From assembly GCA_016935875.1 (NCBI GenBank), contig JAFGQD010000095.1:1-10908 (forward strand): 10,908 nucleotides of DNA. Direction: 5' to 3'. Each line of letters begins with the position of its first letter. The stretch's first letter is position 1. Under the pieces are notes generated by a model. The model was not told the origin of the DNA. It did not search any database and saw only the letters and a program-made list of their open reading frames with translations. Source of the stretch: Deltaproteobacteria bacterium. GTDB taxonomy: Bacteria > Desulfobacterota > Syntrophia > Syntrophales > UBA2210. The translations under genes were made by a program, and so were the position numbers. Below, one piece after another: positions 1 through 6,966 of this stretch.

Positions 1-101
1 CGGTCCGGATGGAGCTCCGTGCGAAAAGCGTAAGTATAAATCGCGGCAGCGGCGGCTACAACCAGGATAATCAATATAATAACGCGCACGCGCTTTTTCA
101 T
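1..101 (-). CDS. N-terminal fragment of a membrane-anchored protein (possibly HlyD-type adaptor)
   Basis: Only the first 33 codons are inside the window; the gene runs off the left edge. The ATG at 101-99 follows a purine-rich AAAGGGGG ribosome site. The peptide starts MKKRVRVIILIILVVAAAAA and continues into a polar stretch, so it has a positively charged N-terminus, one hydrophobic segment at about residues 5-20 and then an exported or periplasmic part. That is the usual start of periplasmic adaptor (HlyD/membrane-fusion) proteins, but also of many other signal-anchor or lipid-transport proteins. The membrane anchor is seen in the sequence; the HlyD suggestion is a guess from style alone. 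It is transcribed away from the tRNA gene, with about 260 bases between them. Confidence 0.6.
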   Translation of the reverse strand, partial: MKKRVRVIILIILVVAAAAAIYTYAFRTELHPD

Positions 102-319
102 GAAGCCCCCTTTCACACTACTCGTTCATCTATCCTTACACCCGTGGCCGGGTAGGCGCTCGTATTGCGGTTCATAAACAGATCGTATTAAAACAATCGA
201 TTCAAACAAACGAATAAAACATTTGTTCTCTCAAGTCAAGTAGTTCTCGGGTTTTTCACCGGATCACCCCGACCGTTCGGACAAACAGGAAGACCATACG
301 GGGCCTGATGGGCATACAT
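102..319. other. Upstream region of the membrane-anchored gene; small hairpin and weak promoter candidate
   Basis: No gene is seen here. On the minus strand a TTGACT box (239-234) is followed 17 bases later by TATTCG (216-211), a weak sigma-70 candidate for the gene at 1-101. A perfect 5-bp hairpin (ACCCG/CGGGT, 140-153, 4-base loop) lies in what would be its leader. Neither is strong enough to call a defined regulator. Confidence 0.3.
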
Positions 320-356
320 AAAAAAAAAGGGTTGCGGGAATACCTCGCAACCCTTT
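320..356 (-). terminator. Intrinsic terminator of the tRNA-Val gene
   Basis: An 8-bp perfect stem (GGGTTGCG at 329-336, CGCAACCC at 346-353) with a 9-base loop is followed on the minus strand by at least eight T residues (complement of the A run 320-328). It lies about ten bases beyond the 3' CCA end of the tRNA, so it would end that transcript. Because the A/T flanks pair too, weak bidirectional action is possible. Confidence 0.9.
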
Positions 357-364
357 CATCTTCA

Positions 365-439
365 TGGTAGGCGGTACTGGGATTGAACCAGTGACTTCTA
401 CCGTGTGAAGGTAGCACTCTCCCGCTGAGTTAACCGCCC
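365..439 (-). tRNA. tRNA-Val (anticodon CAC)
   Basis: Read on the minus strand, the molecule starts GGGCGGT at 439 and ends ACCGCCT-A-CCA at 365, giving a full 7-bp acceptor stem with one G-U pair. The anticodon arm is CTACC / TTCACAC / GGTAG, so the seven-base loop gives anticodon CAC, reading GUG valine codons. The T arm contains the standard GGTTCAATCC loop and the D arm ends in AGCGGGAGAG. The CCA end is encoded in the DNA. It is a single tRNA gene with its own promoter and terminator, not part of a cluster. No repeated 3' end was seen in the window, so there is no sign of an integrated element using it as an attachment site. Confidence 0.97.
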
Positions 440-452
440 ATAATGTACACAG

Positions 453-481
453 GTAATATCCCAAAGAACCTTCTTTTTCAA
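453..481 (-). promoter_or_regulatory. Sigma-70 promoter of tRNA-Val
   Basis: On the minus strand TTGAAA (481-476) and TATTAC (458-453) are separated by exactly 17 bases. The expected start point falls about six bases before the mature tRNA 5' end at 439, which suits a short tRNA leader. Confidence 0.75.
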
Positions 482-526
482 GCTAAAAATACCAGCCCCA
501 TCCTTCCCCTATGCGGCGTTTCAGGA

Positions 527-556
527 TTGCGTGTACATACGATTTCGAGGTATACT
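527..556 (+). promoter_or_regulatory. Candidate promoter of the 97-residue orphan gene
   Basis: A good -10 box TATACT (551-556) has a poor -35 box TTGCGT (527-532) 18 bases upstream. It sits about 70 bases before the ribosome-binding site at 612-619 and diverges from the tRNA promoter. Confidence 0.45.
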
Positions 557-628
557 TATTCTGCTTAACAGTGAGGCATGGTTGAATTTCACATTTCTGT
601 CGTCAGACAGGGAAAGGAGGTTTCGCTC

Positions 629-922
629 ATGAAAACCAGCATAATATTCACGGGCACAGGGCCCATCCTTATTATGACCTCGTATGAGTCCTTAACCAAC
701 CCTGCTTTTGTAGAAAAGCTGACAGCAAAGGGGATAAAGAAATTCATTGCTTATGATCTACCCGTAAAAAAAGTACAGGAGAGGTACGGCAAACACTTCG
801 ACATTGTAATGAACGATCTGCACCAGGAAGACGACCTGAGGGTGCTTGACTACAACGGACACAGCATCTTCAGGAACTTTTCCTTCGCAGAAATGGGTAA
901 ACCCGTTTATTATGAACCCTGA
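629..922 (+). CDS. Small conserved-looking protein of unknown function (97 aa)
   Basis: The open frame extends back to an ATG at 578, but the start at 629 is chosen because AAAGGAGG (613-620) lies at a suitable distance before it and the upstream 17 residues are not protein-like. The product begins MKTSIIFTGTGPILIMTSYE: a beta strand followed by a glycine-rich turn, then an alpha helix (VEKLTAKGIKKF), another strand (FIAYDLP) and an acidic stretch (NDLHQEDDLRVLDY). It has no signal peptide or membrane segment, so it should be cytosolic. I recall similar short proteins of unknown function from anaerobic deltaproteobacteria, but I cannot name a family with certainty. It stands alone between the tRNA and amidase genes, with its own candidate promoter. 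No catalytic motif is visible and no function is proposed. Confidence 0.8.
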   Translation: MKTSIIFTGTGPILIMTSYESLTNPAFVEKLTAKGIKKFIAYDLPVKKVQERYGKHFDIVMNDLHQEDDLRVLDYNGHSIFRNFSFAEMGKPVYYEP

Positions 923-1121
923 ATTGTCCGGCACGCACTGCCTCTAAGCTACCCGATCTTCCCTCTCACTTCCTGTCTTCACTATCCGCCATCAAAAAGG
1001 CATCTTCCGCGCTCACAGGTCTTCTCGGCAGGATATTAAAGGCTCTGCCCATATAGCAAAAAGCTGTGATTTGTGTCTGATACCTGAGCAGTTACAAAAA
1101 TTTGAGCAATGAACTATTATT
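923..1121. other. Intergenic region with a short minus-strand open frame
   Basis: No established gene. No intrinsic terminator follows the orphan gene. On the minus strand a frame stays open from 1091 to its stop at 966-968; from its only ATG (1052) it would give 28 residues starting MGRAFNILPRR and ending in an acidic tail. There is no ribosome-binding site before that ATG, so it may be a gene remnant or chance. Confidence 0.3.
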
Positions 1122-1149
1122 TTGACAATACAAGCATATGGACTATAGT
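1122..1149 (+). promoter_or_regulatory. Near-consensus sigma-70 promoter of the amidase gene
   Basis: A perfect TTGACA (1122-1127) and TATAGT (1144-1149) are separated by 16 bases. The start point would be near 1156, giving a leader of about 80 bases to the amidase start at 1236. No operator-like palindrome was seen, so expression may be constitutive. Confidence 0.8.
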
Positions 1150-1235
1150 GATGGGGTCGCTGAAAAGCCGAAACGTGTTTTACAAACACACAATGGATTC
1201 ATTCTTTCATTACATCCTGAAGGGAGGGAAGCTTT

Positions 1236-2738
1236 ATGGGTACATTCAAGGAATACGACAGATATGATGGACTTGGAATGGCTGAGCTTGTCAGAAAGAA
1301 AGATGTTTCCCCCGCGGATCTATACGAAGAAACAATAGCCCGGATAAAAAAGCTCAATCCTGAACTGAACGCTGTCATAACGCCAATGTTCGATCTGGCG
1401 CGAAAAGATATAGAAAAAGGTCTTCCCGATGGCCCCTTTTCAGGGGTTCCCTTTCTGCTGAAAGACCTGGTTGCGGCGTATGCTGGCGTTCCCCTGACCG
1501 GCGGAAGCAGAGCATATAGAAACTATATTCCGGATGAGGATAGTGAACTGGTAAAGCGGTTTAAGAAGGCGGGTCTCGTGATCATGGGGAAGACAAATTG
1601 TCCGGAATTCGGTCTTTTGGGTGTCACGGAACCGGAGCTTCATGGACCCACGCGCAATCCCTGGAATACGGATCATACACCGGGCGGTTCAAGCGGAGGT
1701 TCCGCGGCTGCCGTCGCAAGCGGTATGGTGCCGATCGCCTCGGGGGGTGACGGTGGCGGTTCCATTCGCATCCCCTCGTCCTGCTGCGCTCTTTTTGGTC
1801 TCAAACCGACGCGGGGGCGCAATCCTACCGGCCCGGAACATGGGGCAATCTGGCAGGGCGCCGTTGTTGAACATATAGTCAGCCGTTCTGTCAGGGACAG
1901 CGCGGCCATGCTGGACGCAACCGGGGGGGCAGATGTGGGTGCGCCGTATAGTATTCCGCTGCCGGAGCGACCATATATGGAAGAGATCAAAAGAGCGCCC
2001 GGTTCTCTGAGAATAGCCTTCAATACTCTCTCTCCGCTCGATACGGAGGTTCATCCCGAGTGCGCAGGGGCCGTGGAAAAAACGGCCCAGCTCCTTGAAG
2101 AACTGGGGCACACGGTTGAGGAGAATCGTCCGGAAATTGATGGAAAAGCCCTGGCAAACAGTTACCTTACCATGTATATGGGAGAGATTGCGGCCGATAT
2201 AGAGGAGCTGCAACCCATATTAGGCAGGAAAGCAAGAAAGGATGATGTTGAGGCCCTGACATGGACCCTCGGACTGCTCGGACGCACCTTTTCCGCGGGC
2301 TATTTTGTGAAACAGATGCGCGAATGGGGCAGAGCCTCCAGGGTGATGGGACGCTTTCATGAAACATATGACCTCTATCTCACGCCGACCATGGCGTATC
2401 CTCCCGTCAGGATAGGGGAGTTGCAGCCAAAGCCTGCCGAACGAGCTCTCTTGACCGTAGTGAACTCAATAGGAGGATTGGGAGGGAATATATTAAAACT
2501 TCTCGGCATCATAGACAAGCTTGCGGTAGAGAGTCTGTCGAAGACCCCCTTCACGCAACTGGCAAACTTCACCGGTCAACCCGCAATGTCCGTTCCTCTT
2601 CACTGGACGGAAGAAGGCCTTCCCTGTGGAGTCCATTTTATAGGGAGGTTCGGAGACGAAGCGACACTGTTCCGGCTGGCGGCCCAACTGGAGCAGGCAC
2701 GGCCCTGGTTCGGCAGGAGACCTCCCGGGGTTGCATAG
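1236..2738 (+). CDS. Amidase-signature family enzyme, NylA-like amidase (500 aa)
   Basis: This is a full-length serine hydrolase of the amidase-signature family, which cleaves C-N amide bonds with a Ser-cisSer-Lys triad. Lys76 lies in GVPFLLKDL, the cis-serine Ser152 in PGGSSGGSAAAVASG, and the nucleophile Ser176 in GGDGGGSIRIPSS; their spacing (76 and 24 residues) matches the family. The stretch SCCALFGLKPTRGR after the nucleophile resembles the 6-aminohexanoate-cyclic-dimer hydrolase (NylA) branch more than GatA, and no gatB or gatC lies nearby, so a role in tRNA-Gln amidation is unlikely. No signal peptide or transmembrane segment is seen, so it is probably cytosolic. The ATG follows AGGGAGG with an 8-base gap. 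Substrate cannot be told from the sequence; aryl or aliphatic amides, or small cyclic or linear peptides, are possible. It is a single-gene unit. Confidence 0.95.
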   Translation: MGTFKEYDRYDGLGMAELVRKKDVSPADLYEETIARIKKLNPELNAVITPMFDLARKDIEKGLPDGPFSGVPFLLKDLVAAYAGVPLTGGSRAYRNYIPDEDSELVKRFKKAGLVIMGKTNCPEFGLLGVTEPELHGPTRNPWNTDHTPGGSSGGSAAAVASGMVPIASGGDGGGSIRIPSSCCALFGLKPTRGRNPTGPEHGAIWQGAVVEHIVSRSVRDSAAMLDATGGADVGAPYSIPLPERPYMEEIKRAPGSLRIAFNTLSPLDTEVHPECAGAVEKTAQLLEELGHTVEENRPEIDGKALANSYLTMYMGEIAADIEELQPILGRKARKDDVEALTWTLGLLGRTFSAGYFVKQMREWGRASRVMGRFHETYDLYLTPTMAYPPVRIGELQPKPAERALLTVVNSIGGLGGNILKLLGIIDKLAVESLSKTPFTQLANFTGQPAMSVPLHWTEEGLPCGVHFIGRFGDEATLFRLAAQLEQARPWFGRRPPGVA

Positions 2739-2808
2739 AAGACAGCCCGGCAATCCGGCGCGCCGATGATCATGAGAGGACCCAATATGGCATCGTATTC
2801 ACCCTTCA
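2739..2808. other. Convergent gap between amidase and Fe-S subunit genes
   Basis: Seventy bases separate the two stop codons. The gap contains a perfect 10-base palindrome CGGCGCGCCG (2756-2765) but no T run on either strand, so it is not a recognisable intrinsic terminator. Confidence 0.4.
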
Positions 2809-4422
2809 TTACATTTCATCGGGCCATTCTATAAAGGGACCATCGATGTCCACCATGGCGTTTACGATAAGATCGACCAGTCCCGTATAGGCAATGCCCG
2901 TCTTTTCCCATGCATCATAATAATCCAAAAGATCTCGTATCGCCCCTTTACAATTGGAACAGGGGGCACAGATCATTTTTCTGATATTCGGATCGATCTC
3001 ATCCTGAAAAGCATCGAGAATCTGTTTGAACTTCATACGGCCTGATACGGCGCTCCGCCAATCGGGGATATTGAGCGACGGCATAATGGCGAATCCGCCG
3101 CCGCCACCGCAACAGTAATTTTGTACACCATGAGGGGACATCTCTCTGAACAGGGGCGCGATCTTTCTGAGTATCTTCCTCTGAGGCTCAACAATCCCCA
3201 TCAAACGCACTATGTTACAGGGATCGTGCAGAGTAACGGGAAAGTTGTTTTTCTGAGGATCAAGCTTTATCTTTTCATTGACCACGATATCCTCGAGGAT
3301 CGGCAGACAGCTTTCTCTCGGGATATTCAGATCCCCGTTGAGAACACGATCAGCAACCACTATAAGCGCCTTGTGGGCATGGCCGCATTCACCAACAACA
3401 ATTTTTTTCACTCCCAGGTTCTTCGCTATTTTCGCATGTTGCACGGCAACCCTGGCCAGTTGTGCATCATCGTACCAGACACCGTAATTGACGGCATCGT
3501 ATCCCGCAATCTCACTTGACAATGTCCAGTTTATCCCAGCCTCTTCAAAGATAATTGCAAAGGCGCTCGGATTTTCGGGCCACGACAGAAACTCGCCGGC
3601 ATTGTGAATAAGAAGGATATCGGCCCCTTTCTTGTCAATGGGTATCTTTATTTTCTTTCCCGTCTTCTCTTCGATCTCTTCTTCAAGAAATTCTATAATA
3701 TCCATGAAGGCCGGTTTATTCATACCCGTGGAAGACCCCGTTTTGAGTTGCAGGACCGACCCTTTCTCGTGCAACTCTTCAGCGGCGATCCCCATTTCCT
3801 GACTGAAAATCTTTCTCAGTTCATGGTTAATGAGTCCATTATCGACACCGATGGGACAGGTTTGGGCGCATCGTCGGCAGAGAGTGCATCGATACGAGAG
3901 TTCCGCCAGACGGGCGACGGTCTTCCAGTTCAGATCGATTTCGTTTCCCGTAAATTTCGCGAAGGTCCGCCCGCCCCGTTTGAGATATTTATTAACAATT
4001 CTCCGAAGAACCTCCGCTCTATAGGTGGGGCGGTATATCTCTTCTTTTCCGCTGGCGATATAGACGGGACAGGCATCATTGCATGTCTGGCATTTGGCGC
4101 AATATTCAAGACTCATCATGAGGGGCATAAGAAACGTCCAGTTATTCTCCCGGGAGAGAAGTTTTTTTAATCCCTCAAGAAACTGGCCTACCAGTCGATC
4201 TTCTTCCTCTTTTGTCTCCGGTTTGGGGAGCTTCAGCGCCAGGAATCCATCCAGATCGGATTCATATCGCTCCTTCTGATCGTCCGTCAATTTTTTCAGG
4301 GGAGGCTGAGCATCGGGCGTATCATAAGGATACGGCAGGGGCATGAGATTTTCCGGCTCTATAACCGCCATTTGAATGGAAGGATCACTTATATCTTCCA
4401 CGTTGATATTATTTTTCTTCAT
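2809..4422 (-). CDS. Heterodisulfide-reductase-type Fe-S oxidoreductase subunit, DsrK/TmcB/HdrD-like (537 aa)
   Basis: This is the cytoplasmic catalytic Fe-S subunit of a membrane electron-transfer pair. Two [4Fe-4S] sites are visible: Cys108-111-114-118 (CAKCQTCNDACP) and Cys179-182-185-189 (CTLCRRCAQTCP). The second half has two cysteine-rich (CCG-type) regions. The first is degenerate, with only Cys346 in GECGH. The second is complete, with HDPC (Cys402) and YCCGGGGG (Cys437, Cys438), plus a C-terminal CAPCSNC (485, 488, 491). CCG regions in HdrB/HdrD bind an unusual [4Fe-4S] cluster for disulfide or thiol chemistry, as also proposed for DsrK. No membrane segment is present. The chosen ATG follows AGGGAG; a longer frame back to 4467 lacks support. 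The start overlaps the end of the cytochrome gene by 14 bases, suggesting translational coupling. Its partner substrate is unknown; no cytochrome c (TmcA, DsrJ) or DsrOP gene is adjacent. Confidence 0.93.
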   Translation of the reverse strand: MKKNNINVEDISDPSIQMAVIEPENLMPLPYPYDTPDAQPPLKKLTDDQKERYESDLDGFLALKLPKPETKEEEDRLVGQFLEGLKKLLSRENNWTFLMPLMMSLEYCAKCQTCNDACPVYIASGKEEIYRPTYRAEVLRRIVNKYLKRGGRTFAKFTGNEIDLNWKTVARLAELSYRCTLCRRCAQTCPIGVDNGLINHELRKIFSQEMGIAAEELHEKGSVLQLKTGSSTGMNKPAFMDIIEFLEEEIEEKTGKKIKIPIDKKGADILLIHNAGEFLSWPENPSAFAIIFEEAGINWTLSSEIAGYDAVNYGVWYDDAQLARVAVQHAKIAKNLGVKKIVVGECGHAHKALIVVADRVLNGDLNIPRESCLPILEDIVVNEKIKLDPQKNNFPVTLHDPCNIVRLMGIVEPQRKILRKIAPLFREMSPHGVQNYCCGGGGGFAIMPSLNIPDWRSAVSGRMKFKQILDAFQDEIDPNIRKMICAPCSNCKGAIRDLLDYYDAWEKTGIAYTGLVDLIVNAMVDIDGPFIEWPDEM

Positions 4423-5329
4423 TGTCAACTCCCTTGGATGCAGTTTCGCTCCACGTTCCACCGGCATGCATATGTGGTGCAGACCAGGTCTGTTTATAGT
4501 TCAGTACAGTTGTAACACGCGATTCGACGGAGCCACCTTTGAGATTCGGCTCGTCCTCAAAGAGTACTTTATCCCACAGAAAAAATTTCATAAAAGCGTG
4601 GCTCATATGGGTAAAGGGCAGATAGATCGCAAAAAGCGAAAAGAGTATTATATGGAGTGTGATAGCCGACCCCAGTGGTCCCGCATAGCTGAATGTTATG
4701 AGAGACGTCAGATACTCCCGAATCGTTAGGAACCGCGAATCTCCGAGCCACACAAAAAATCCGCTGGCAACCACGGTCAGTATAAATACAAGATTAAAGT
4801 AGTCGATGGGCGCCGAGTAGCCTTGCAGCTGCTTGGCCGTTGCGCGTCGTATTATCAATCCGACACAACCCACTGCCGCCAGGATAAATCCAACAACTCC
4901 CAGCACGGTGGCAATCCCTTGAAGGAAAAGGATTAAGACATGTTCAGTGGAAAGTCCCAGCGCCAAAAGAACTGCTGCCAGGAAAAGAAGACCAAGCCAC
5001 ACGATAACCAGGTACAGACCGAAGTGTAACGGAAAGGATAGGTACCACATCTTTCTATTATTGTGATAGAGCACCCTGACAAAGAGGATCTCTATAAATA
5101 AAAATTTAACGAAGTTGAGAAAATTCTTTTTTCTGGGTTTCTTCCACCAGTCAACTTCTTCAAGATAGGACCCACCATACCTGAAGTCCTTCTCATGAGG
5201 AATGGGATAGAGTTCCCACCTGAGATGTATCGGCAAGCCATAGATTTTTATCACTTTTGATGCGATGCCGACAACACAAATCACAAAAGTCACATAAGAT
5301 AAAATTTGGACCCAAGAGATACTGCACAT
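4409..5329 (-). CDS. Cytochrome b-type membrane subunit, NarI/DsrM/TmcC-like (306 aa)
   Basis: This is the integral membrane partner of the Fe-S subunit and should exchange electrons with menaquinone through b hemes. About six hydrophobic segments are visible: roughly residues 7-27, 100-124, 130-160 (possibly split), 177-196, 205-222 and 222-240. His102 (FPLHFG), His226 (LHII) and His241/His244 (THMSH) are candidate heme ligands. The loop LRWELYPIPHEKDFRYGGSY followed by DWWKKPRK is characteristic of the DsrM/TmcC group rather than true nitrate reductase gamma subunits, and no narGH is present. The C-terminal 50 residues are polar and probably cytoplasmic. A longer frame would begin at a GTG at 5347, but that codon lies within the AGGAGG ribosome site (5344-5339); the ATG at 5329, nine bases after it, is clearly better. 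It is the first gene of a two-gene operon. Confidence 0.92.
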   Translation of the reverse strand: MCSISWVQILSYVTFVICVVGIASKVIKIYGLPIHLRWELYPIPHEKDFRYGGSYLEEVDWWKKPRKKNFLNFVKFLFIEILFVRVLYHNNRKMWYLSFPLHFGLYLVIVWLGLLFLAAVLLALGLSTEHVLILFLQGIATVLGVVGFILAAVGCVGLIIRRATAKQLQGYSAPIDYFNLVFILTVVASGFFVWLGDSRFLTIREYLTSLITFSYAGPLGSAITLHIILFSLFAIYLPFTHMSHAFMKFFLWDKVLFEDEPNLKGGSVESRVTTVLNYKQTWSAPHMHAGGTWSETASKGVDNEEK

Positions 5330-5338
5330 TCTACAATT

Positions 5339-5344
5339 CCTCCT
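5339..5344 (-). promoter_or_regulatory. Ribosome-binding site deciding the cytochrome b gene start
   Basis: AGGAGG, a perfect anti-16S match, lies nine bases before the ATG at 5329. It overlaps the upstream in-frame GTG at 5347-5345, which rules that GTG out as the likely start. Confidence 0.85.
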
Positions 5345-5421
5345 CACGTTAAAATCCGCGAATGTATTGTTTTATGGGAAAAGTGACCCAGAATGTTGAA
5401 ATTTTTATTCGATCAAAAAAA

Positions 5422-5438
5422 GGCAACCAATGTACCAG
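5422..5438 (-). promoter_or_regulatory. Sigma-54-like -24/-12 promoter of the cytochrome b / Fe-S operon
   Basis: On the minus strand CTGGTACATTGGTTGCC fits the YTGGYACR-N4-TTGCW pattern. The GG (5436-5435) and GC (5424-5423) are separated by exactly 10 bases, as sigma-54 RNA polymerase requires. The start would be near 5411, leaving a leader of about 80 bases before the ATG at 5329. No sigma-54 activator gene is in the window, and no paired enhancer repeats were recognised upstream. Confidence 0.55.
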
Positions 5439-5486
5439 GCTCCCCAACACATTTTTCTATTACCATGAAAAACAATCAGACAATTT

Positions 5487-5516
5487 ACTATATGATATAT
5501 GTATCTCCGAGGTCAA
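5487..5516 (-). promoter_or_regulatory. Alternative sigma-70 promoter of the cytochrome b / Fe-S operon
   Basis: TTGACC (5516-5511) and TATAGT (5492-5487) on the minus strand are separated by 18 bases. It lies about 60 bases upstream of the sigma-54-like site, so the operon may have two start points. Confidence 0.45.
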
Positions 5517-5848
5517 GACGAATATTATAGGACAACAACCGCGCAAAAAGCATTGACGCGATGGACCAAGGATCTCAGCACTTTTCTTATCCCAACGTCT
5601 TCGCAAGAAAATATCCAATACTTTAGGCAACAAATATACCAGCAGGTTATAAAATCTAATTACAAATATGTGTCCGTATTATAAGGGTTTTTATATCCTT
5701 GACAAAGAAAAGGGAGTTAACGCATCGCATTATCGCAACTCAAAGAGTGTCCATTAGTTTCATTATTGCGACTGCACACTTCTAATCAGGGGGATAAAGA
5801 GAAAAGGGACCACAGACATGGAGGAAGGTCTTGAAAACCTTACGGGCT
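5517..5848. other. AT-rich intergenic region without a recognised gene
   Basis: Roughly 330 bases between the kinase terminator and the promoters of the electron-transfer operon. Short plus-strand open frames occur here, but they lack ribosome sites and read like random AT-rich translation. No RNA gene, tandem repeat or IS end was recognised. Upstream activator sites for the sigma-54-like promoter would be expected in this stretch, but none could be picked out by eye. Confidence 0.4.
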
Positions 5849-5872
5849 CGAAAAAATACCGGTGGTATTTTA
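5849..5872 (-). terminator. Intrinsic terminator of the Usp-HEAT-REC-kinase operon
   Basis: On the minus strand an 8-bp stem AAAATACC/GGTATTTT (arms 5864-5871 and 5853-5860) with a 3-base loop ends in six T residues. It overlaps the kinase stop codon TAA (5872-5870), so the transcript ends almost immediately after translation ends. The stem is A/T-rich. Confidence 0.7.
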
Positions 5873-6937
5873 TTGTATGGGGAACGTGACTCGAAAGGTA
5901 GATCCTTTCTTGGGATAGGAAGAAAAGGTGATTGATCCGCCAAGTTCATGAACAAGCTTTCTCGTTACCATAAGGCCGAGGCCAGTGCCATAGTTCCCCC
6001 TGGTTTTAAACACCGCGTCGTTAAACCGGCAATCTCTATACTCCTCCGGGAAGCCATGTCCATTATCGCTCACCTCAAATATTGCCAGAGGACCTTTCCG
6101 TTTGGTTCTGAGCGATATCGCGTGGAGTCGCTTATCGAGATCAAACTTGCAGGCCTCCATGGCATTATTCAACAGGTTGTTTATAATGGTATGCAGGCCT
6201 TCAGCATTCGATGTCATAGACCCCAGTTCAGGATCAAGTTCCATTGCCAGGTAAATTTCTTTCATGGCACTGGTTTCACGAAAAAGACTGTATATTTCTT
6301 TTACGACAGCATTGGGGTCAATAGTAGTAAGATCATGTTCCCGATCTCTCGCACAATAGAGGATATCCTTTACGACGGTTTGAATCCTTTCAACATTTTT
6401 TTGAACTATACTCCATCCCTTCACAGTTTTATCCTGGTTTTCCTTTTTTAGCCCCGAATTAACCAGGTAAATTCCACCATCCAGACCGGTCAAAACATTT
6501 TTTATCTTGTGGGCCATACTTGTTACCGCGGCTCCCATCATTGTCAACCCTGTCTGCAGATGCTTTATCTGGGTTATATTCGTGGACATCTCCATGACAG
6601 CGATTATGTCTCCCTGATCATTCCGCAATGGACTGGAATAGACGACCATAAAGGCCTCATTACCATGACGGGTTATCACATGTTGTTCCCCCGTGTAGAC
6701 CTCCCCATCATCAAATGTTTTACTCACGGGACATTCGACACAAGGTTCGGTCCTTCTTTTATATGACTTATAGCAGAGCTTCCCCTCACAGTCGCCAAAA
6801 TCCTCTCGAAATAACCGGTTGGTTTGTATGATGCGAAAATCACGATCTATTACAGAGATGTAACAGGGAACATTTTGAAAGAGCTGGCGGTAATCAGGCT
6901 TGGTCAGTTCCCATCCGTTAATATTAATATTGCTCAC
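5870..6937 (-). CDS. PAS-domain sensor histidine kinase with Cys-rich PAS insert (355 aa)
   Basis: This is a soluble two-component histidine kinase. Residues about 18-125 form a PAS sensor (VPCYISVIDRDFRIIQTN ... GDIIAVMEMSTNITQ) that contains four cysteines, Cys50, 55, 66 and 69, in the pattern C-x4-C-x10-C-x2-C. Dimerisation follows, with the phospho-accepting His143 in SMAHKIKN. The ATP-binding domain has an N box (NNLLNNAMEA, 253-262), a G1 box DNGHGF (291-296) and a G2 box GTGLGL (317-322). There is no signal peptide or membrane segment, so it senses a cytoplasmic cue, plausibly redox state or a bound metal or Fe-S centre, though no cofactor can be proven. The start is a GTG at 6937 after GAGGAG; an ATG two bases upstream is followed at once by TGA and is not usable. 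It is the last gene of a four-gene operon and should phosphorylate the adjacent receiver protein. Confidence 0.93.
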   Translation of the reverse strand: MSNININGWELTKPDYRQLFQNVPCYISVIDRDFRIIQTNRLFREDFGDCEGKLCYKSYKRRTEPCVECPVSKTFDDGEVYTGEQHVITRHGNEAFMVVYSSPLRNDQGDIIAVMEMSTNITQIKHLQTGLTMMGAAVTSMAHKIKNVLTGLDGGIYLVNSGLKKENQDKTVKGWSIVQKNVERIQTVVKDILYCARDREHDLTTIDPNAVVKEIYSLFRETSAMKEIYLAMELDPELGSMTSNAEGLHTIINNLLNNAMEACKFDLDKRLHAISLRTKRKGPLAIFEVSDNGHGFPEEYRDCRFNDAVFKTRGNYGTGLGLMVTRKLVHELGGSITFSSYPKKGSTFRVTFPIQ

Positions 6938-6966
6938 ATTTTCTCCTCAATCACTTACATCTCAGT

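Noticed and set aside
365..439. tRNA as attachment site of an integrated element
   Set aside because: No integrase gene and no repeat of the tRNA 3' end were seen in the window.
1236..2738. Amidase as GatA of the tRNA amidotransferase
   Set aside because: No gatB or gatC neighbours, and the sequence after the nucleophile resembles NylA-type amidases.
4423..4467. Longer N-terminus of the Fe-S subunit (start at 4467)
   Set aside because: The extra 15 residues lie within the cytochrome gene and lack a ribosome site; the ATG at 4422 has AGGGAG at a good distance.
4409..5329. Cytochrome subunit as true nitrate reductase gamma chain
   Set aside because: No narGHJ genes, an adjacent CCG Fe-S subunit, and the LRWELYP/DWWKKPRK loop typical of the DsrM/TmcC group.
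5362..5684. Two plus-strand open frames of 61 and 64 codons
   Set aside because: They overlap each other in different frames, have no ribosome sites and look like random AT-rich translation.
5699..5735. TTGACA box on the plus strand in the large intergenic region
   Set aside because: No acceptable -10 box at 16-18 bases and no plus-strand gene downstream.
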